Shown: one piece after another, positions 1-12,175 of the stretch
Numbering within the stretch: position 1 is the first letter of the stretch
Layout of the letters: each line of letters starts with the position of its first letter
Assembly (NCBI GenBank): GCA_963402885.1
Contig: OY727096.1
Coordinates: 21,929,820 to 21,993,819, forward strand
From: Antedon bifida
Taxonomy: Eukaryota; Echinodermata; Crinoidea; Comatulida; Antedonidae
DNA length: 64,000 nucleotides
Direction of reading: 5' to 3'
Made by a program: the position numbers and the translations under genes
Notes under the pieces: model-generated
What the model was told of the DNA's origin: nothing
The model's database searches: none
What the model saw: only the letters and a program-made list of their open reading frames with translations

Positions 1-1
1 G

Positions 2-2878
2 AGCGAATTTGCAAGTCCCATTGTGTTGGTCAAAAAGAAAGACGGGTCTTTGCGCATGTGCGTTGATTATAGGAAGTTGAATTTCCAAACGTTGAAAGAT
101 TCATTTCCCCTACCACGCATTGATGAGGTTTTAGAAGTACTCACTGGGTCTTGTTATTTTTCTACCTTAGATTTATCTCATGGATTTTTCCAAATTATAA
201 TGGCAGACGAATCCATTAATAAAACTGCATTTAGGGTTCCTTGGGGACTGTATGAATTTGTTCGTATGCCGCAGGGTCTGTCTAATAGCCCGGGAACATT
301 TCAACGTGTAATGGAATATGTATTAGGCGACATGAATTTGACTCAGATTGTGTTGTACTTGGATGACATTTTGATATTTTCTTCTTCGTTTAAACAACAT
401 TTATCTAGATTAGAAAATGTGTTGTCTAGATTGTATAAGTATGGGTTAAAGGTTAAGGGCAAGAAGTGCGATTTCTTTAAGACGGAGGTAACCTATTTGG
501 GTCATGTTATTTCATCTGCTGGAGTTGCTGTAGACTATGGGAAAATAGAAAAGATACTGACCTGGCCAACGCCAAAAAGCATTACTGAACTTAAATCATT
601 TCTGGGACTCTCTTCATACTATCGAAAGTTTATTTGTAATTATGCCAAAATTGCTGCGCCTTTGCATTTGGTAACCCGGTTGTCTGACACACAAGCGGGG
701 AAGGCCTACAGGTTTCGTTGGACTGAAATTGAAGAAGCTGTATTTGTTGAATTAAAAAATGCTTTAACTAAACCCCCAGTTCTTGTATATCCCAAATTTG
801 ATGAACCATTTGTTATTGAAGTAGATGCCAGTTTGAAAGGTTTAGGTGCTTGCTTGTTGCAGGACTCTAATGGTTCTCTTCATCCAATTGCTTATGCAAG
901 TAGAAGTCTTCGTGGTGCTGAATGCCGATACCCTGATTTATCGAGTTTTAAGTTGGAGTTGTTGGGGCTAAAATGGGCAGTGGTGGATAAATTCGCTTCT
1001 TACATTCAGGGTTCAAAGGTTACCATTTTTACTGATCATAATCCTTTAGCGCATTTAAAAACTGCAAAGCTTGGCGCTACAGAAATGAGATGGGTCTCTC
1101 AGTTAGCTATGTTCGATATTGAAATCAAATATAAGCCAGGTTCTAGCAACAAATGTGCCGATACTTTAAGTCGTCGTCCGATTAGCGTGTGTACAGATTT
1201 TAAGTCAGATCTAGGAGTTATCGCTTCATGTCTTAATATATATGTTGATTCTCATCCCTCAATTAATAAGTGTAAACCATGTATTGAAATTGATCAATCA
1301 TCACGTAGTATTAACAAGGCATTGTCTATTTTTCCTTCTTACTCTCATGAGCAGTTGGCAGAATGTCAGAAGAAAGATAGGGAATTGGGAGAAATCTGGA
1401 AATTATGGATGGAAAAATGGTGTCCTGGTGACCGCTACAATACAGATAATTCTAGAATGTTGGGCTGGTTGAGACAGTGGACAAGTTATAGAGAGATTTG
1501 TGGAGTTCTGTATAGAGAGATCAATGAAGATATCCATGGTAAAATTCATCAATTGTTAGTGCCTACTAATTTGCGCAATCTTTTTATAGATTTATGTCAT
1601 GATAAATGGGCTCATCAAGGAGTTCAACGGACTATACAACTTCTAAAGCGTCGATGTTTCTGGCCAGGTATGAACGGTGATGTACGTACGCATATTTCCA
1701 AGTGTTTTAGTTGTGTATCTAGTAAAGTCCCTACACCAACGGTCAAACCCCCTCTTCGTCATATTCTAGCCTTTCGTCCCGAAGAGATTCTTGCTATAGA
1801 TTTCTTAAAGATGGATCGTGGAAAGGGAGGCTATGAGGACATTCTTGTTATGACTGATGTGTTTAGTAAGTTTTCACTAGCGGTCCCATGTAAAGATCAG
1901 ACGGCTGATACAGTGGCTCGTGTATTGAGAGATAATTGGTTTTCCCATTATGGTGTGCCAGCACGGTTACATTCGGATCAAGGTAGATCCTTTGAGGGTA
2001 AAATTATTCGAGGTATATGTAGTCTTTATGGCATGACAAAATCTCGCACTACGGCGTATTGGCCTGCAGGTAATGGGCAGTGCGAACGTTTCAACAAGAC
2101 CTTATGCAGTTTATTGCGTTCTTTAAGCCCGAAAGATCGACACAAATGGCCCGAATTGCTGCAGCATATTGTGTTTATGTATAATTCCACCCCTCATACC
2201 GTTACAGGTGTAACACCGTATCTTCTTATGTTTGGTCGTGAACCATTAATTCCATTAGATCACTTTATTGGAGGTGCGGAACAAGATTGGTCTGAGGATT
2301 ATTTGACTAAAGAAGCTGATCTCATGAAGAGGGCATATGAAGTGGTTTCACGTAGAATCAAATCAGCAGCAGCTAAAGAAGAGCATCGTTATAAGTCTTG
2401 TTCTCCGAAGGAAATATTAGAAATTGGTGATCGGGTTTTACTTCGCCGAAGACATTTTAATACTAGACATAAATTGGCTAATAAGTTCGAGGAGCACTCA
2501 TATATTGTTGAGACTATTAACAAAGAAGCAGACGTTTTTGGTATCCGCTCTGCAGTTGGGGGTCCTTTGAATTATGTTAACCGCAGACGATTGCGATCAG
2601 ATCCTAGGAGTGTGGTGGAAGAACCGGTACATTTTGATTGGAATGAGTGGTTGCCGTATGATGGTCTAGAAGCGGATGTAAACTATAAAGATGAAAGTTG
2701 TGAGTCTGAATCTGACGATGATGTTGAAAGTTTTAAGATTGTTGTAGATGTGAATTCTGATAAACAAATAGATGTTGAGCGTGATGATTCGGGAGTAATT
2801 CCAAGGCGATCATCTCGTTCTACAAAAGGTGTTCACAAAAATCGATATCGTTTACCCATGTCCACTCTTCAAAAATAA
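2..2878 (+). CDS. Ty3/gypsy retrotransposon pol (RT, RNase H, integrase), 5' partial
   Basis: Polyprotein of an LTR retrotransposon, which copies the element's RNA into DNA and integrates it. The frame is open from the window edge, so gag, protease and the first part of RT lie to the left; the first GTG at 23 is not a real start. Numbering from codon 23: reverse transcriptase with YLDD at 112-115; RNase H with D268 (EVDAS), E312 and D338 (TDHN); integrase zinc finger H526, H531, C561, C564; integrase catalytic triad D593, D652 and E688 (GQCERF); a GPY/F-like stretch near 846-857; then an acidic and basic tail (about 880-951). No stop or frameshift interrupts about 950 codons, which suggests a young copy. 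There is no env: a putative 3' LTR begins about 50 bp after the stop. The domain order RT-RNase H-IN is that of Ty3/gypsy (Metaviridae), not Ty1/copia. Confidence 0.95.
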   Translation, partial: SEFASPIVLVKKKDGSLRMCVDYRKLNFQTLKDSFPLPRIDEVLEVLTGSCYFSTLDLSHGFFQIIMADESINKTAFRVPWGLYEFVRMPQGLSNSPGTFQRVMEYVLGDMNLTQIVLYLDDILIFSSSFKQHLSRLENVLSRLYKYGLKVKGKKCDFFKTEVTYLGHVISSAGVAVDYGKIEKILTWPTPKSITELKSFLGLSSYYRKFICNYAKIAAPLHLVTRLSDTQAGKAYRFRWTEIEEAVFVELKNALTKPPVLVYPKFDEPFVIEVDASLKGLGACLLQDSNGSLHPIAYASRSLRGAECRYPDLSSFKLELLGLKWAVVDKFASYIQGSKVTIFTDHNPLAHLKTAKLGATEMRWVSQLAMFDIEIKYKPGSSNKCADTLSRRPISVCTDFKSDLGVIASCLNIYVDSHPSINKCKPCIEIDQSSRSINKALSIFPSYSHEQLAECQKKDRELGEIWKLWMEKWCPGDRYNTDNSRMLGWLRQWTSYREICGVLYREINEDIHGKIHQLLVPTNLRNLFIDLCHDKWAHQGVQRTIQLLKRRCFWPGMNGDVRTHISKCFSCVSSKVPTPTVKPPLRHILAFRPEEILAIDFLKMDRGKGGYEDILVMTDVFSKFSLAVPCKDQTADTVARVLRDNWFSHYGVPARLHSDQGRSFEGKIIRGICSLYGMTKSRTTAYWPAGNGQCERFNKTLCSLLRSLSPKDRHKWPELLQHIVFMYNSTPHTVTGVTPYLLMFGREPLIPLDHFIGGAEQDWSEDYLTKEADLMKRAYEVVSRRIKSAAAKEEHRYKSCSPKEILEIGDRVLLRRRHFNTRHKLANKFEEHSYIVETINKEADVFGIRSAVGGPLNYVNRRRLRSDPRSVVEEPVHFDWNEWLPYDGLEADVNYKDESCESESDDDVESFKIVVDVNSDKQIDVERDDSGVIPRRSSRSTKGVHKNRYRLPMSTLQK

Positions 2879-2929
2879 ATTTGTTTGTTTCGCTCCTTTT
2901 GGGTCAAAAGGGCATCCAAGCGGGGAAAT

Positions 2930-3515
2930 TGTAATGGATCGGAAAGCTTCCGAAGTTTCTTATACCTACATTATTGGTGGCGCAATATATTGCATTGCAT
3001 TGCTATTGTTCACTACTGGTATTCGCGGGCGTATTTGCATATCAGGTGAATGATTATATCGAATAGGCTGCGTGAGCGTTGGTTCTGCAGAAGTTGTTTT
3101 AGTTGTTGTCTGAGTAAGACATGTTATATACTGTATTTCTTTTAAGTGTGGATTCTCGCCAATACTGTGAGTAGATAATTATTTTCTATACAACCATAAT
3201 GTTTTACAGTATTACTCCATGTGCATAACCGAGTTAAGTTGTTATCGTTCATTATTTGTAACGACAATGAATTCACTGTTTATAATTTCTCTTTGATATA
3301 CAGCTTTGTCTTATTAGATAGCATACATGTTGAAGTTAGTTGTATCACATACCATGTTGAAGTTAATTGGATAACTTACCAGGTTGATGTGATTAGTAGT
3401 ATGAAATTGGTGTATTGGATCCAGGGTTTGTTCCTGTTTAGAAAAATAAATGATACAGAGTAAATGCAGCCTCATCTTGCGTATTGTTTTGTTGCATGGG
3501 ATACATGGCTTCACA
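2930..3515 (+). repeat. Putative 3' LTR of the Ty3/gypsy element
   Basis: A run of G and A ending GGGGAAAT is followed by TGTAATGG, a typical LTR start. A TATA-like ATATACTG lies near 3125 and an AATAAA near 3446. The matching inverted end ACA is placed at 3513-3515, giving about 586 bp. Without the 5' LTR the right boundary is a guess; other CA ends nearby are possible. Confidence 0.5.
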
Positions 3516-3571
3516 AACCAAACCTTAATGGTCTAAACCTAGCAAATCAATATTAAGGATTCCCGAACCAC

Positions 3572-4012
3572 GACATTTTAAAACCATCAACATGTTAAAA
3601 ATTGCAATAAATAGCGGGTCCCGTAATTTCCCCTATTCTACACTGTAAGTAAGTAAGTAATATTTATTGCTTTCCAAATACAGTACAAATATATAAGACA
3701 GTATAATGTAAATGAAATAAAAAGAGAAACATTAAATATAAAAATACAAGACTAGACAAAAAAATAAGCATGGAAAGCAGGGGATGGCCCTTTAAGCCCA
3801 GAGGCTTGTTTCCAAAGGGGTATGTGATATGTATACAGATTACACTGTGTATACTATATATGAATCAAAATAGAATTCAGCAATAACAAAGTCTTCAGTT
3901 CAGGTCATAATGCCATAATCTTTTTCCGTGTGCAATATTCCAACGTATGACTTTCATGTGGCGTTTGTCGTGCGGATAACTAACTCGTCAAAGTGACGAG
4001 TTTCATGTCTAG
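3572..4012 (+). mobile_element. Helitron-like element, truncated 3' part (unit 0)
   Basis: The segment matches the last 270 or so bp of the complete units downstream (the block around GGGTCCCGTAATTTC, then CACTGTA, then GTGCGGATAAC). It ends in a 9-bp hairpin (arm AACTCGTCA, loop AAG, arm TGACGAGTT), a short spacer and CTAG at 4009-4012, followed by T. It is interrupted at about 3648-3820 by an unrelated insert. The upstream part is missing, near the retrotransposon's right end. Confidence 0.75.
3648..3820 (-). mobile_element. Insert inside Helitron unit 0, possible non-LTR retrotransposon 3' end
   Basis: About 170 bp splits the CACTGTA / TATGTGATATG block that is continuous in the other units, so it arrived after the Helitron. 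It starts with a TAAG tetranucleotide run and AATATTTATTGC, and ends with GGCTTGTTTCCAAAGGGG. A simple repeat next to an A/T-rich end would suit the 3' tail of a LINE lying on the minus strand. A similarly styled fragment lies near 45010-45110. The family is not identified. Confidence 0.4.
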
Positions 4013-5613
4013 TTAGTTATCCGCATTTAGCGGATAACTCCTTGTAACTGTCCTGTTTCATCATCTTTTTTTTTTTTTTTCTGTATTCTTCTTTCTTTCT
4101 GTCATTTTTGTGCAGAGCGTATCTCTAAAACGTGTTAACATAACATTTCATAACTTTGTCAACATATGAGCGTTCACGTGAAGTTGTGCACCTGCTATTG
4201 TAAATGACGTCAGAGTTGCGTAACATGACTTACGCGCGTTTTTACGAATTTCGCGTATTTAACGTAGATCAAAAACCATATAACAATTTAAATTGAAACT
4301 TAACAAAAGTTTAAGTTATATCTTGCGCTAACTGACTGTGAAAAAAAAATGGCATGTTTCACACGAAGTTACGCGCGCACGCGGGTTTAAAATTTTATAA
4401 TGCGAAAAATTAATTTCTAATCAACTTTCTACGCGTTTCATGTCATTTTGAGCATGTAAAAAATTCCCACGTGCGCGCATTTTTTTACGCGCGTGGTGCG
4501 CACGTAGCGTTGAAAACAATTTTTTTCACGTGATTTATGTTTTTCCATCCTTTTCTAGTAATTTTACCAACTTTTGAACAATTTCGACTTAAAATTACGT
4601 CATACGGGCACTTCGAATTGGATAATTTACGTGTATTTTTGATGAAAAAGTTCAAAAAATCGTCAAAATTTGTCAAAATTATGCCCTTTTTTAAACATTC
4701 GTAGTTCCTAAACTAAACGGTGAAAGTTATTTTTATTGCACATTCTGGAAGTTGATGAGTTGTAGATTTTGGATCATGCATTAATATGGCTAACCGGACA
4801 TTGTGACGTCACCGTATTGCCACGCGAATATAAACTATAGGATTTTTGTATCTTTCATCATAGCGCATGACATTTAATAGAGCGCATCTCCAATTATCTG
4901 TTTTCCATTTTTACCCCGATTTTTATATTATCTAGGTCAATCAACTATCTTCCGCATGAGTTAAAAATATTTTAATTTTTATGACGTCATCATGTCGAAA
5001 AATGTAAATAACGTGGGTCACTTAGTTTCATCTTTACAGGAAATTTCAATCTGTTATAGCTCGTCAGAATAAAACGTGATAATCATGATCAAAACGTTTT
5101 CTGGAAGCTATTGGATTGTAGATACGAATTCATGTAAACATTTTGCCAATCGGACGTTGTGACGTCATCATATGGCCAGTTGAATAAAAAAAGACGTATT
5201 TTCATATTTTGCGTAATAGTTCATCACATTTAAAAGGGCGCACATCTATATTTTACGTATTCAAATTTCTTCTACACGTTAACATGTGGTTGCTGAGATA
5301 ATGTCCTTCCGAAATTGCTATCTTAGTGTTTCATTTTGATACCGTCGCCATGTTAAAAATAGGAATAAACGGGGGTCCCGTAATTTCACCTATTCTACAC
5401 TGTATGTAACATGTATACAGATTATACCGTTTGCACTGTACATACTATATGACACAAAATTAACAGAATTCAGCACTAACAGCATATGATGTTCTTCAGT
5501 TCAGGTCATAATGCCATAATCTTTTTCCGTGCGCAAAATTCCAACGTATGACGTGCGCGTGGCGTTTGTCGTGCGGATAACTAACTCGTCAAAGTGACGA
5601 GTTTCATGTCTAG
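4013..5613 (+). mobile_element. Non-autonomous Helitron-like element, unit 1 (type alpha)
   Basis: Complete unit of about 1.6 kb, directly abutting unit 0. The 5' end is an inverted repeat (AGTTATCCGC, short loop, GCGGATAACT) followed by a T-rich tract. Inside are the GCGCGCACGCG block at about 4372, a TGTGACGTCACCGT block at 4802 and a TGTGACGTCATCATATGGCC block at 5158. The 3' end repeats GCGGATAAC, then the hairpin, then CTAG at 5610-5613 and T. The middle (AATTTAAATTGAAACTT; TTTTCTAGTAATTTTACC) is the alpha type. No Rep or helicase reading frame is present. Placement in Helitrons rests on the hairpin-CTAG-T end. Confidence 0.8.
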
Positions 5614-7198
5614 TTGGTTATCCGCAACTAGTAAGTTGCGGATAACCCTTGTTATTGTAAATATCTTTTTTCTTCATCTTTATTCTTCTTTCTTTCCCGG
5701 ATTTTTGTGCGTCGCATATCTCTCATCCTTGTTAACATAAGATTGTATAACTTTGTCATAAGATTGACCTGTAGCTGTAGATGTGCAAGAAACTTCGTTA
5801 TATGACTTTAGAGTCGCGCAGCGTAAGTTACGCGCGATTTTATGAATTTCAATGATTGGTCATAGATTATAAACCAAAAGTCATTTTATATTGACACTTG
5901 GTGAAAATTTAAGTTAAATTAAGGGCAAACTTTCTATGGATTAAAAGTGACATGTTTCACAAGAAGTTACGCGCGCACGCGCATTTAAAAATTAAAAATG
6001 CGCAAAATTAATTTCTAATCAACTTTCTACGCTGATCATGACATTTTGAGCATGTCAAAAATTCCCACGCGCGCGAAAAAAATTACGCGTAAGGTGCGCA
6101 CGGAGCATGAAAATCATTTGCTTTTCTCTTGAATTATAATTTTACAGTCTTTCCTAGTTATTTTAAAAAAGATTGACATCATTTCAAATTAAAATGACGT
6201 CATACGAACACGTTGATTTACACCATTTGCGTGCGTTTTAGTTGCAAAAGTGACAACATATTGTCAAAATTAAGCCTATTTTTAATCTATTATAGCTCCT
6301 CAGGATCATCCACGACCCCCAATTTTTTAAATTTAATATGTAAGCAGATATGTTGTAGATATGAATTCATGCCGAACCTTTACCACTCGAATGTTATGAC
6401 GTCATCGTATGGCCACACGAATGTAAAATATAGGATTTTTTACTCTTTCGTTATTGCTCATCACATTCAACAAACCGCATCTCGCTTATACGTATTCCAT
6501 TTCCCCCGAAATTGTAATATTGTCTACGTCAATCAACTATCTTTCGCATGAATTAAAAATATTTTAATTTTTATGACGTCATCATGTCTAAAAACGTAAA
6601 TAACTTGGGTCACTTATTTTCATCTTTACAGTAAATATCAATCTGTTATAGCTCGTCAGATTAAAAAGTGATAATCATGATTAAAACGTTTTCTGGAAGC
6701 TATTGGATTGTAGATATGAATTGATGTGAATATTTTGCCAATCAGATGTTGTGACGTCATCATATGGCCAGTTGAATTCAAAAAGTCATATTTTCATCTC
6801 TTGCGTCAAAGTTCATTGCGTTTAAACGAGAGCGCATCTCACTTTTACGTTCCCAAAATTCTTCAAATTTGTTTTAATGTAATTATTTAGATAATTATCT
6901 TCTAAAGTGGTTATCTTTATGTCAATTTGATGATGTCATCGTGTTAATAATTGGATTTAAAAGATGGGTCTCGTAATTCCGTCTATGCTACACTGTATAT
7001 AACATATATACAGTTTATTCTGTAAAATACTGTAATATGGTGTATGCTACATAATAGGTACAATTCAACACTGTAAACATTTTTATTTCATGTCAAAGGA
7101 TGGCATAATAATTGTCGAGGTTCATATAGTTTAAAGTACGTGCATGTTGCGTATGCGCGGATAACCCGAACTCGTCAAAGTGACGAGTTCAAATCTAG
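5614..7198 (+). mobile_element. Non-autonomous Helitron-like element, unit 2 (type beta)
   Basis: Head-to-tail with unit 1. The 5' inverted repeat is GGTTATCCGCAACT / AGTTGCGGATAACC. The middle is of a second type, beta (AAAAGTCATTT...TTGACACTT; CTCTTGAATTATA), which units 4 and 6 share. The GCGCGCACGCGC block is at about 5973, and TGACGTCAT blocks lie near 6397, 6573 and 6749. The 3' end is the variant GAGTTCAAATCTAG (also in unit 5), with the hairpin stem intact and CTAG at 7195-7198, followed by T. Confidence 0.8.
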
Positions 7199-8725
7199 TT
7201 TTCATCTTCTTTCTTTCTGTATGATTTTTGTGTAACGCTTTTCTCTAAAACTTGCAAACATAACATTTTTTTAACTATGTTAACATTTTGACATTTATGT
7301 AACGTCGTCAAGCGAAGCTTTTCATGATGCTTACAATTGCGCAACGTGACATACGCGCGATTTAACGATTTTCTCGTATTTAACATAGCTCGACAACCAA
7401 ATAACATTTCAACTTGAAACTTTGCAAAAGTTTAATTTATATTATGCGCTAACTTTCTGTGGAAAAAAAATTGCGTGTTTTACACAAAGTTACGCGCGCA
7501 CGCGCATTTAAAATTTCAAAATGCGCAAAATTAATTTATAATCAACTTTCTACGCGTTTCATGTCGTTTTAAGCATGTCAAAAATTCCCACGCGTGCGCA
7601 CATTTTTACGTGTGCGGTGCGCACGTAGCATTGAAAACGTATTTTTTTCGCGTGATTTATGTTTTTCCAGCCTTTTCTAGTAATTTTACCAAATTTTAAA
7701 CAATTTCGACTTAAAGATACGTCATACGAGCACGTCGAATTGGACAATTTGCGCGCGTTTTTTATGAAAAGGTTAAAAAATTCGTTTAAAATATGCCTTT
7801 TTTTAAACAGTCGTAATTTCTAAACTAGACGGTCAACTTTTTGTGGATGGCATATTCTGGAAGTAGATGAGTTGTAGATATCGTATCAGGTATTAATATG
7901 GCTAACCGGACATTGTGACGTCATCGTATGGCCACGCGAATATAAAATTTAGGATTTTTGTATCTTTCGTCATAGCTTACCACATTGAATAGAGCGCATC
8001 TCCACTTATCCGTTTTCCATTTTCACCCCGATTTTGATATTGTCTAGGTCAATCAACTATCTTTCGCAGGAGTTAAAAATATTTTAATTTTTTTGACGTC
8101 ATCATGCCTAAAAATTTAAATCACGTGTGGCATTAATTTCATCTTTACAGTAAATTTTAATCTGTTATAGCTCGTAAGAATAAAATGTGATAATCACGAT
8201 TAAAACTTTTTCTGGAAGCTATTGGATTGTAGATACGAAACTATGTAAAAATGTTGCCAATCGGATGTTGTGACGTCATCATATGGCCAGTTAAATAAAA
8301 AAGGTCGTATTTTCATCTTTTGCGTCATAATTCATTACATTTAAAAGAGCGCGCATCAATATTTCACGTATTCAAATTTCTTCTACACGCTAATACGTTG
8401 TTGCTGAGATAATTTCCTTTCGGAAATGCTACCTTCGCGTTTCATTTTAAAACCGTCAACATGTTAAAAATTGCAATAAATATCGGGTCCCGTAATTTCA
8501 CCTATTCTACACTGTATGTGATATGGATACAGATTATACTGTGTATACTATATATGAATTTAAATAATAAAATTCAGCAATAACAACACATCATATTCTT
8601 CAGTTCAGGTCATAATGCCAACGTGAACACTTCCTTTTGTCCTCAACCTATCCCCTTAATGTTAATGTTGCACCACTTGCGCGGCGGAAAACCAAACTCG
8701 TCAAAGTGACGAGTTACATGTCTAG
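7199..8725 (+). mobile_element. Non-autonomous Helitron-like element, unit 3 (type alpha)
   Basis: This unit begins directly with a T/C-rich tract and lacks the 5' GTTATCCGC inverted repeat of units 1, 2 and 5. The middle is alpha type. Blocks: GCGCGCACGCGC at about 7493, GTGACGTCATCGTATGGCC near 7915, GTGACGTCATCATATGGCC near 8269. The 3' end has the intact hairpin, then ACATGT and CTAG at 8722-8725, followed by T. The word before the hairpin has decayed to GGCGGAAAACC. Confidence 0.8.
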
Positions 8726-10240
8726 TTCTTCTTTCCTTCCTTCCTTTTTGTGAGTCGTGTTCCTCTAAAATGTGTAAACATAACATTTCATAACTTTGAC
8801 AACATATGGGCATTTACGTGAAGTTGTGCACCTCCTATTTTTGAATGACGTCATAGTTGCGCAACGTGACTTATGCGCAATTTTATGAATTTCAATGATT
8901 GATCATAGATTAAAAACCAAAAGTCATTTAGTATTGACACTTTGACAAAATTTAAGTCATATCAGGGGCAAACTTTCTACGGATTAAAAATGGCATGTTT
9001 GACAAGAAGTTACGCGCGCACGCGCATTTAAAATTTCAAAATGCGCAAAATTTATTTCTAATCAACTTTTTACGCGTTTCTTGTCATTTTGAGCATGTCA
9101 AAAATTCCCACGGGCGCGCAATTTTTTATGCGCGCGGTGCGCACATAGCGTTAAAAACATATTTTTTTCTCTTGAATTATATTTTTCAAGCCTTTCCCAG
9201 TGATTTTGAAAACAATTTAGACCTTTTCCAGTTTAAATAACGCCATACGAACACGTTGAATTAGACAATTCGTGCGCGTTTTTTATGAAAAAGCTTAAAA
9301 AATCGTCAAAATTATGTCTTTTTTTAAACAGTCATAGTTTCTAAAGTAAACCGTTAACCGTTTATTTTTATTACAAAATCTAGAAGTTGATGAGTTGTAG
9401 ATATCGGATCATGCATCAATAAGGCTAAAAAAACATTGTGACGTCATCGTATGGCCACACGAATGTAAAATATAGGATTTTTGTCTCTTTCGTTATTGCT
9501 CATCACATTCAATGGAGCGCATCGCGCTTATCTGTATTCCTTTTTCTCCTACATTTATATATTGTGTAGGTCAATCAACTTTCTTTAGCATGAGATAAAA
9601 ATATTTTAATTTTTATGACGTCATCATGCCTAAAAATTTTAATTACGTGGGTCATTAATTTCATCTTTACAGTAAATTTTAATCTGTAATAGCTCGTAAG
9701 AATAAAATGTGATAATCACGATTAAAACGTTTTCTGGAAGCTATTGGATTGTAGATACGAATTCATGTAAACATTTTGCCAATCGGATGTTGTGACGTCA
9801 TCATATGGCCAGTTGAATAAAAAAAGTCGTATTTTCATATTTTGCGTAATAGTTCATCACATTTAAAAGGGTGCGCATCTATATTTTACGTATTCAAATT
9901 TCTTCTACACGTTAATATGTTGTTCCTGAGATAATTTCCTTCTGAAATTGCTATCTAAGTGTTTCATTTTGATACCGTCGCCATGTTAAAAATTGGAATA
10001 AATGGCGGGTCCCGTAATTTCACCTATTCTACACTGTATGTAATATGTATACAGCTTATACTGTTTGCATGTATATACTATATGACACAAAATTCAGCAC
10101 TAACAGCATGTCATATTCTTCAGTTCTTGTCATAATGCCATAATCTTTATCTGTGTGCAATATTCCAACGTATGACGTGCACGTGGCGTTTGTCGTGGTG
10201 CGGATAACTAACTCGTCAAAGTGACGAGTTTCATGTCTAG
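8726..10240 (+). mobile_element. Non-autonomous Helitron-like element, unit 4 (type beta)
   Basis: About 1515 bp, without the 5' inverted repeat; it starts with a CTTC-rich tract. By eye it is nearly identical along its whole length to unit 6 (13509-15041), much closer than to any other unit. It has GCGCGCACGCGC at about 9012, TGACGTCA at about 8846, 9439, 9617 and 9795, an intact hairpin and CTAG at 10237-10240, followed by T. Confidence 0.82.
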
Positions 10241-10425
10241 TACTGTTTGCATGTATACACTATATGACACAAAATTCAGCACTAACAGCATGTCATATTC
10301 TTCAGTTCTTGTCATAATGCCATAATCTTTATCTGTGTGCAATATTCCAACGTATGACGTGCACGTGGCGTTTGTCGTGGTGCGGATAACTAACTGATCG
10401 TCAAAGTGACGAGTTTCATGTCTAG
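10241..10425 (+). mobile_element. Solo 3' end of a Helitron-like element
   Basis: A 185-bp tandem copy of the last ~180 bp of unit 4 (from TACTGTTTGCATGTATA to CTAG at 10422-10425). Three extra bases (GAT) interrupt the left arm of the hairpin, shortening the stem. It marks the end of the first block of the array. Confidence 0.8.
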
Positions 10426-12175
10426 TTGCTTTTTTATTTTGTATCTCCATAGAGTTCCAGCCATTCCCACAACATTGTCATTTTTCAGTAATTTTCCTTT
10501 CGATTTATAATAGTAATCCTACTGTTATAAACACTCTTGAATTATATATTCTAGTCTGGACCTTTTTACTTGTTTATACTTCTAGAATGGAATTTTATGT
10601 TTTGCTGTAATGAATTGATATTCACTTTTAAAACCAGTAGTGCGATACTGAAAGTGTAAGAGACAGATAATAGTAGCCTAATGTGTATAATGGTTGGTTG
10701 GCGCCCTCTCTTTCGAGTGGTTGTAATACTTTTTCCCGATTCAACGTACCGGTATCATATCAGAATACGTATAACCATCATAGCGTGGCTTTTGTTATTT
10801 TGAATCTTTATTTTTACGTTATTTTATATTTTTTATTGTTGTAGGATGCATGCATGTAAGAACTTATCAGATTTTGTAAATCCACAGTGCTGGTTTTGTT
10901 ACATTTTTTTGAATAAAGTTACCTATATATATATATATATCATAGCGAAATATACAAAAGTCAAATAATGCCGATATGTCGAATGTGAAGGAGGACCTCA
11001 TCAGCCGAATTCGAGATGATACTACACAAGTATTTATTTAGAAAAAATAACGACTATAAATGTATCTAGTGTATATAAATGTATCTGTTATACAATGGAG
11101 GTATAAAATAAGTACGGTATTTTATACCTCCATGGTAATACACAGCGTCACACACATGTCACATGTGGTATCAATAAACAACCATACAAATATCATAATA
11201 ATACGTGTGTAGATATAGTTCCGAGAATCTGGTGTGATAAACATATTCGCGCACACGGGCCACAGTGCGGTGTTCGATATTTTAAAGTTTAATGAAAATA
11301 TTGATAGATTAATTCATTGGATTTATAGGCCCATTCATAATTTGTTATTGAATTTTATAGATGATTATAAATACCAGATATATGTAATATAAATAGAGAT
11401 TCATTTTAGAATATTTACATAGAGCTTAATCACGTCTTTTCATCCACTTGAATACTCTGAAACAAAATATTTGCCCTTTGATTGCAACAAATAATTAAAA
11501 CGTAAAAATTTCAAAGAAATTCTGATTCATTATCAAATTCGCTTACGAATATATGTTATTTGATCTGAGTGTTATATTTACGTTACCGGTGGAATTTTCT
11601 GCCTAATACTATTTACAATATTATATTTTTATTAATAAAGTGTACGGAATGTAATTTAGTTAGAAATACATCACGCTGCGTTCAAATAGACCAGCAATTC
11701 GAAATTAATCGTGACGTCATACGCCGAAAGAAAATACGTATGTGAATGATTGTTTATTAAAAATCATGTAAGAAGAAAAAGTCGTCAATAAATGATTGCC
11801 GTAGTAAACTTCAAGTGATATACCAATTAAGAATAAACCACAATTAGTTTAAACCAATAATACATAAAATGAATAATATAACCACACCCTTCTTACACAG
11901 TTATGATTGTGTCGTGAGATGGTTTCCCGAATGATCGTAAAATCAAGACGGTACTGGGTATGACCAACTACCGTTCTTGTCACCAACTAGCCATCCATTC
12001 ATAGAAGTACAGTTTAAATATTAACATAGGCCATAAAATGTCTTTCCTTGTTTGATATGACAATTTCACTCTAAAGAATGTATTTTGTCAGTGTTGGCGC
12101 ACCATATTACGAACTATTTTGTACTGGGACTGCGTGGTGCGTGGTGCTAAGAACCAACATTGTTTCTGCTTTTTT
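10426..12175. other. Spacer inside the Helitron array; no gene
   Basis: AT-rich DNA without similarity to the array units and without a credible reading frame. It holds a (TA)n tract near 10925-10940, an inverted repeat at 11095-11134, a TGACGTCA at about 11712, and at its left end (about 10430-10512) a segment related to 32726-32812. It could be host DNA between two arrays or cargo carried between units. Confidence 0.7.
11095..11134. repeat. Inverted repeat TGGAGGTATAAAATA / TATTTTATACCTCCA
   Basis: Perfect 15-bp arms around a 7-bp AGTACGG loop, extended by CCATGG on the right. One of three small CCATGG palindromes in the window. Confidence 0.8.

Larger units (their letters stand above)
1..3515 (+). 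mobile_element. Ty3/gypsy LTR retrotransposon, 3' half
   Basis: The element comprises the pol frame, a purine-rich tract just before 2930 (a likely plus-strand primer) and a putative 3' LTR. The 5' LTR, primer-binding site, gag and protease are outside the window, so LTR identity and target-site duplication cannot be examined. The left edge is the window limit, not the element end; the right edge rests on the LTR boundary and is approximate. Confidence 0.85.
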
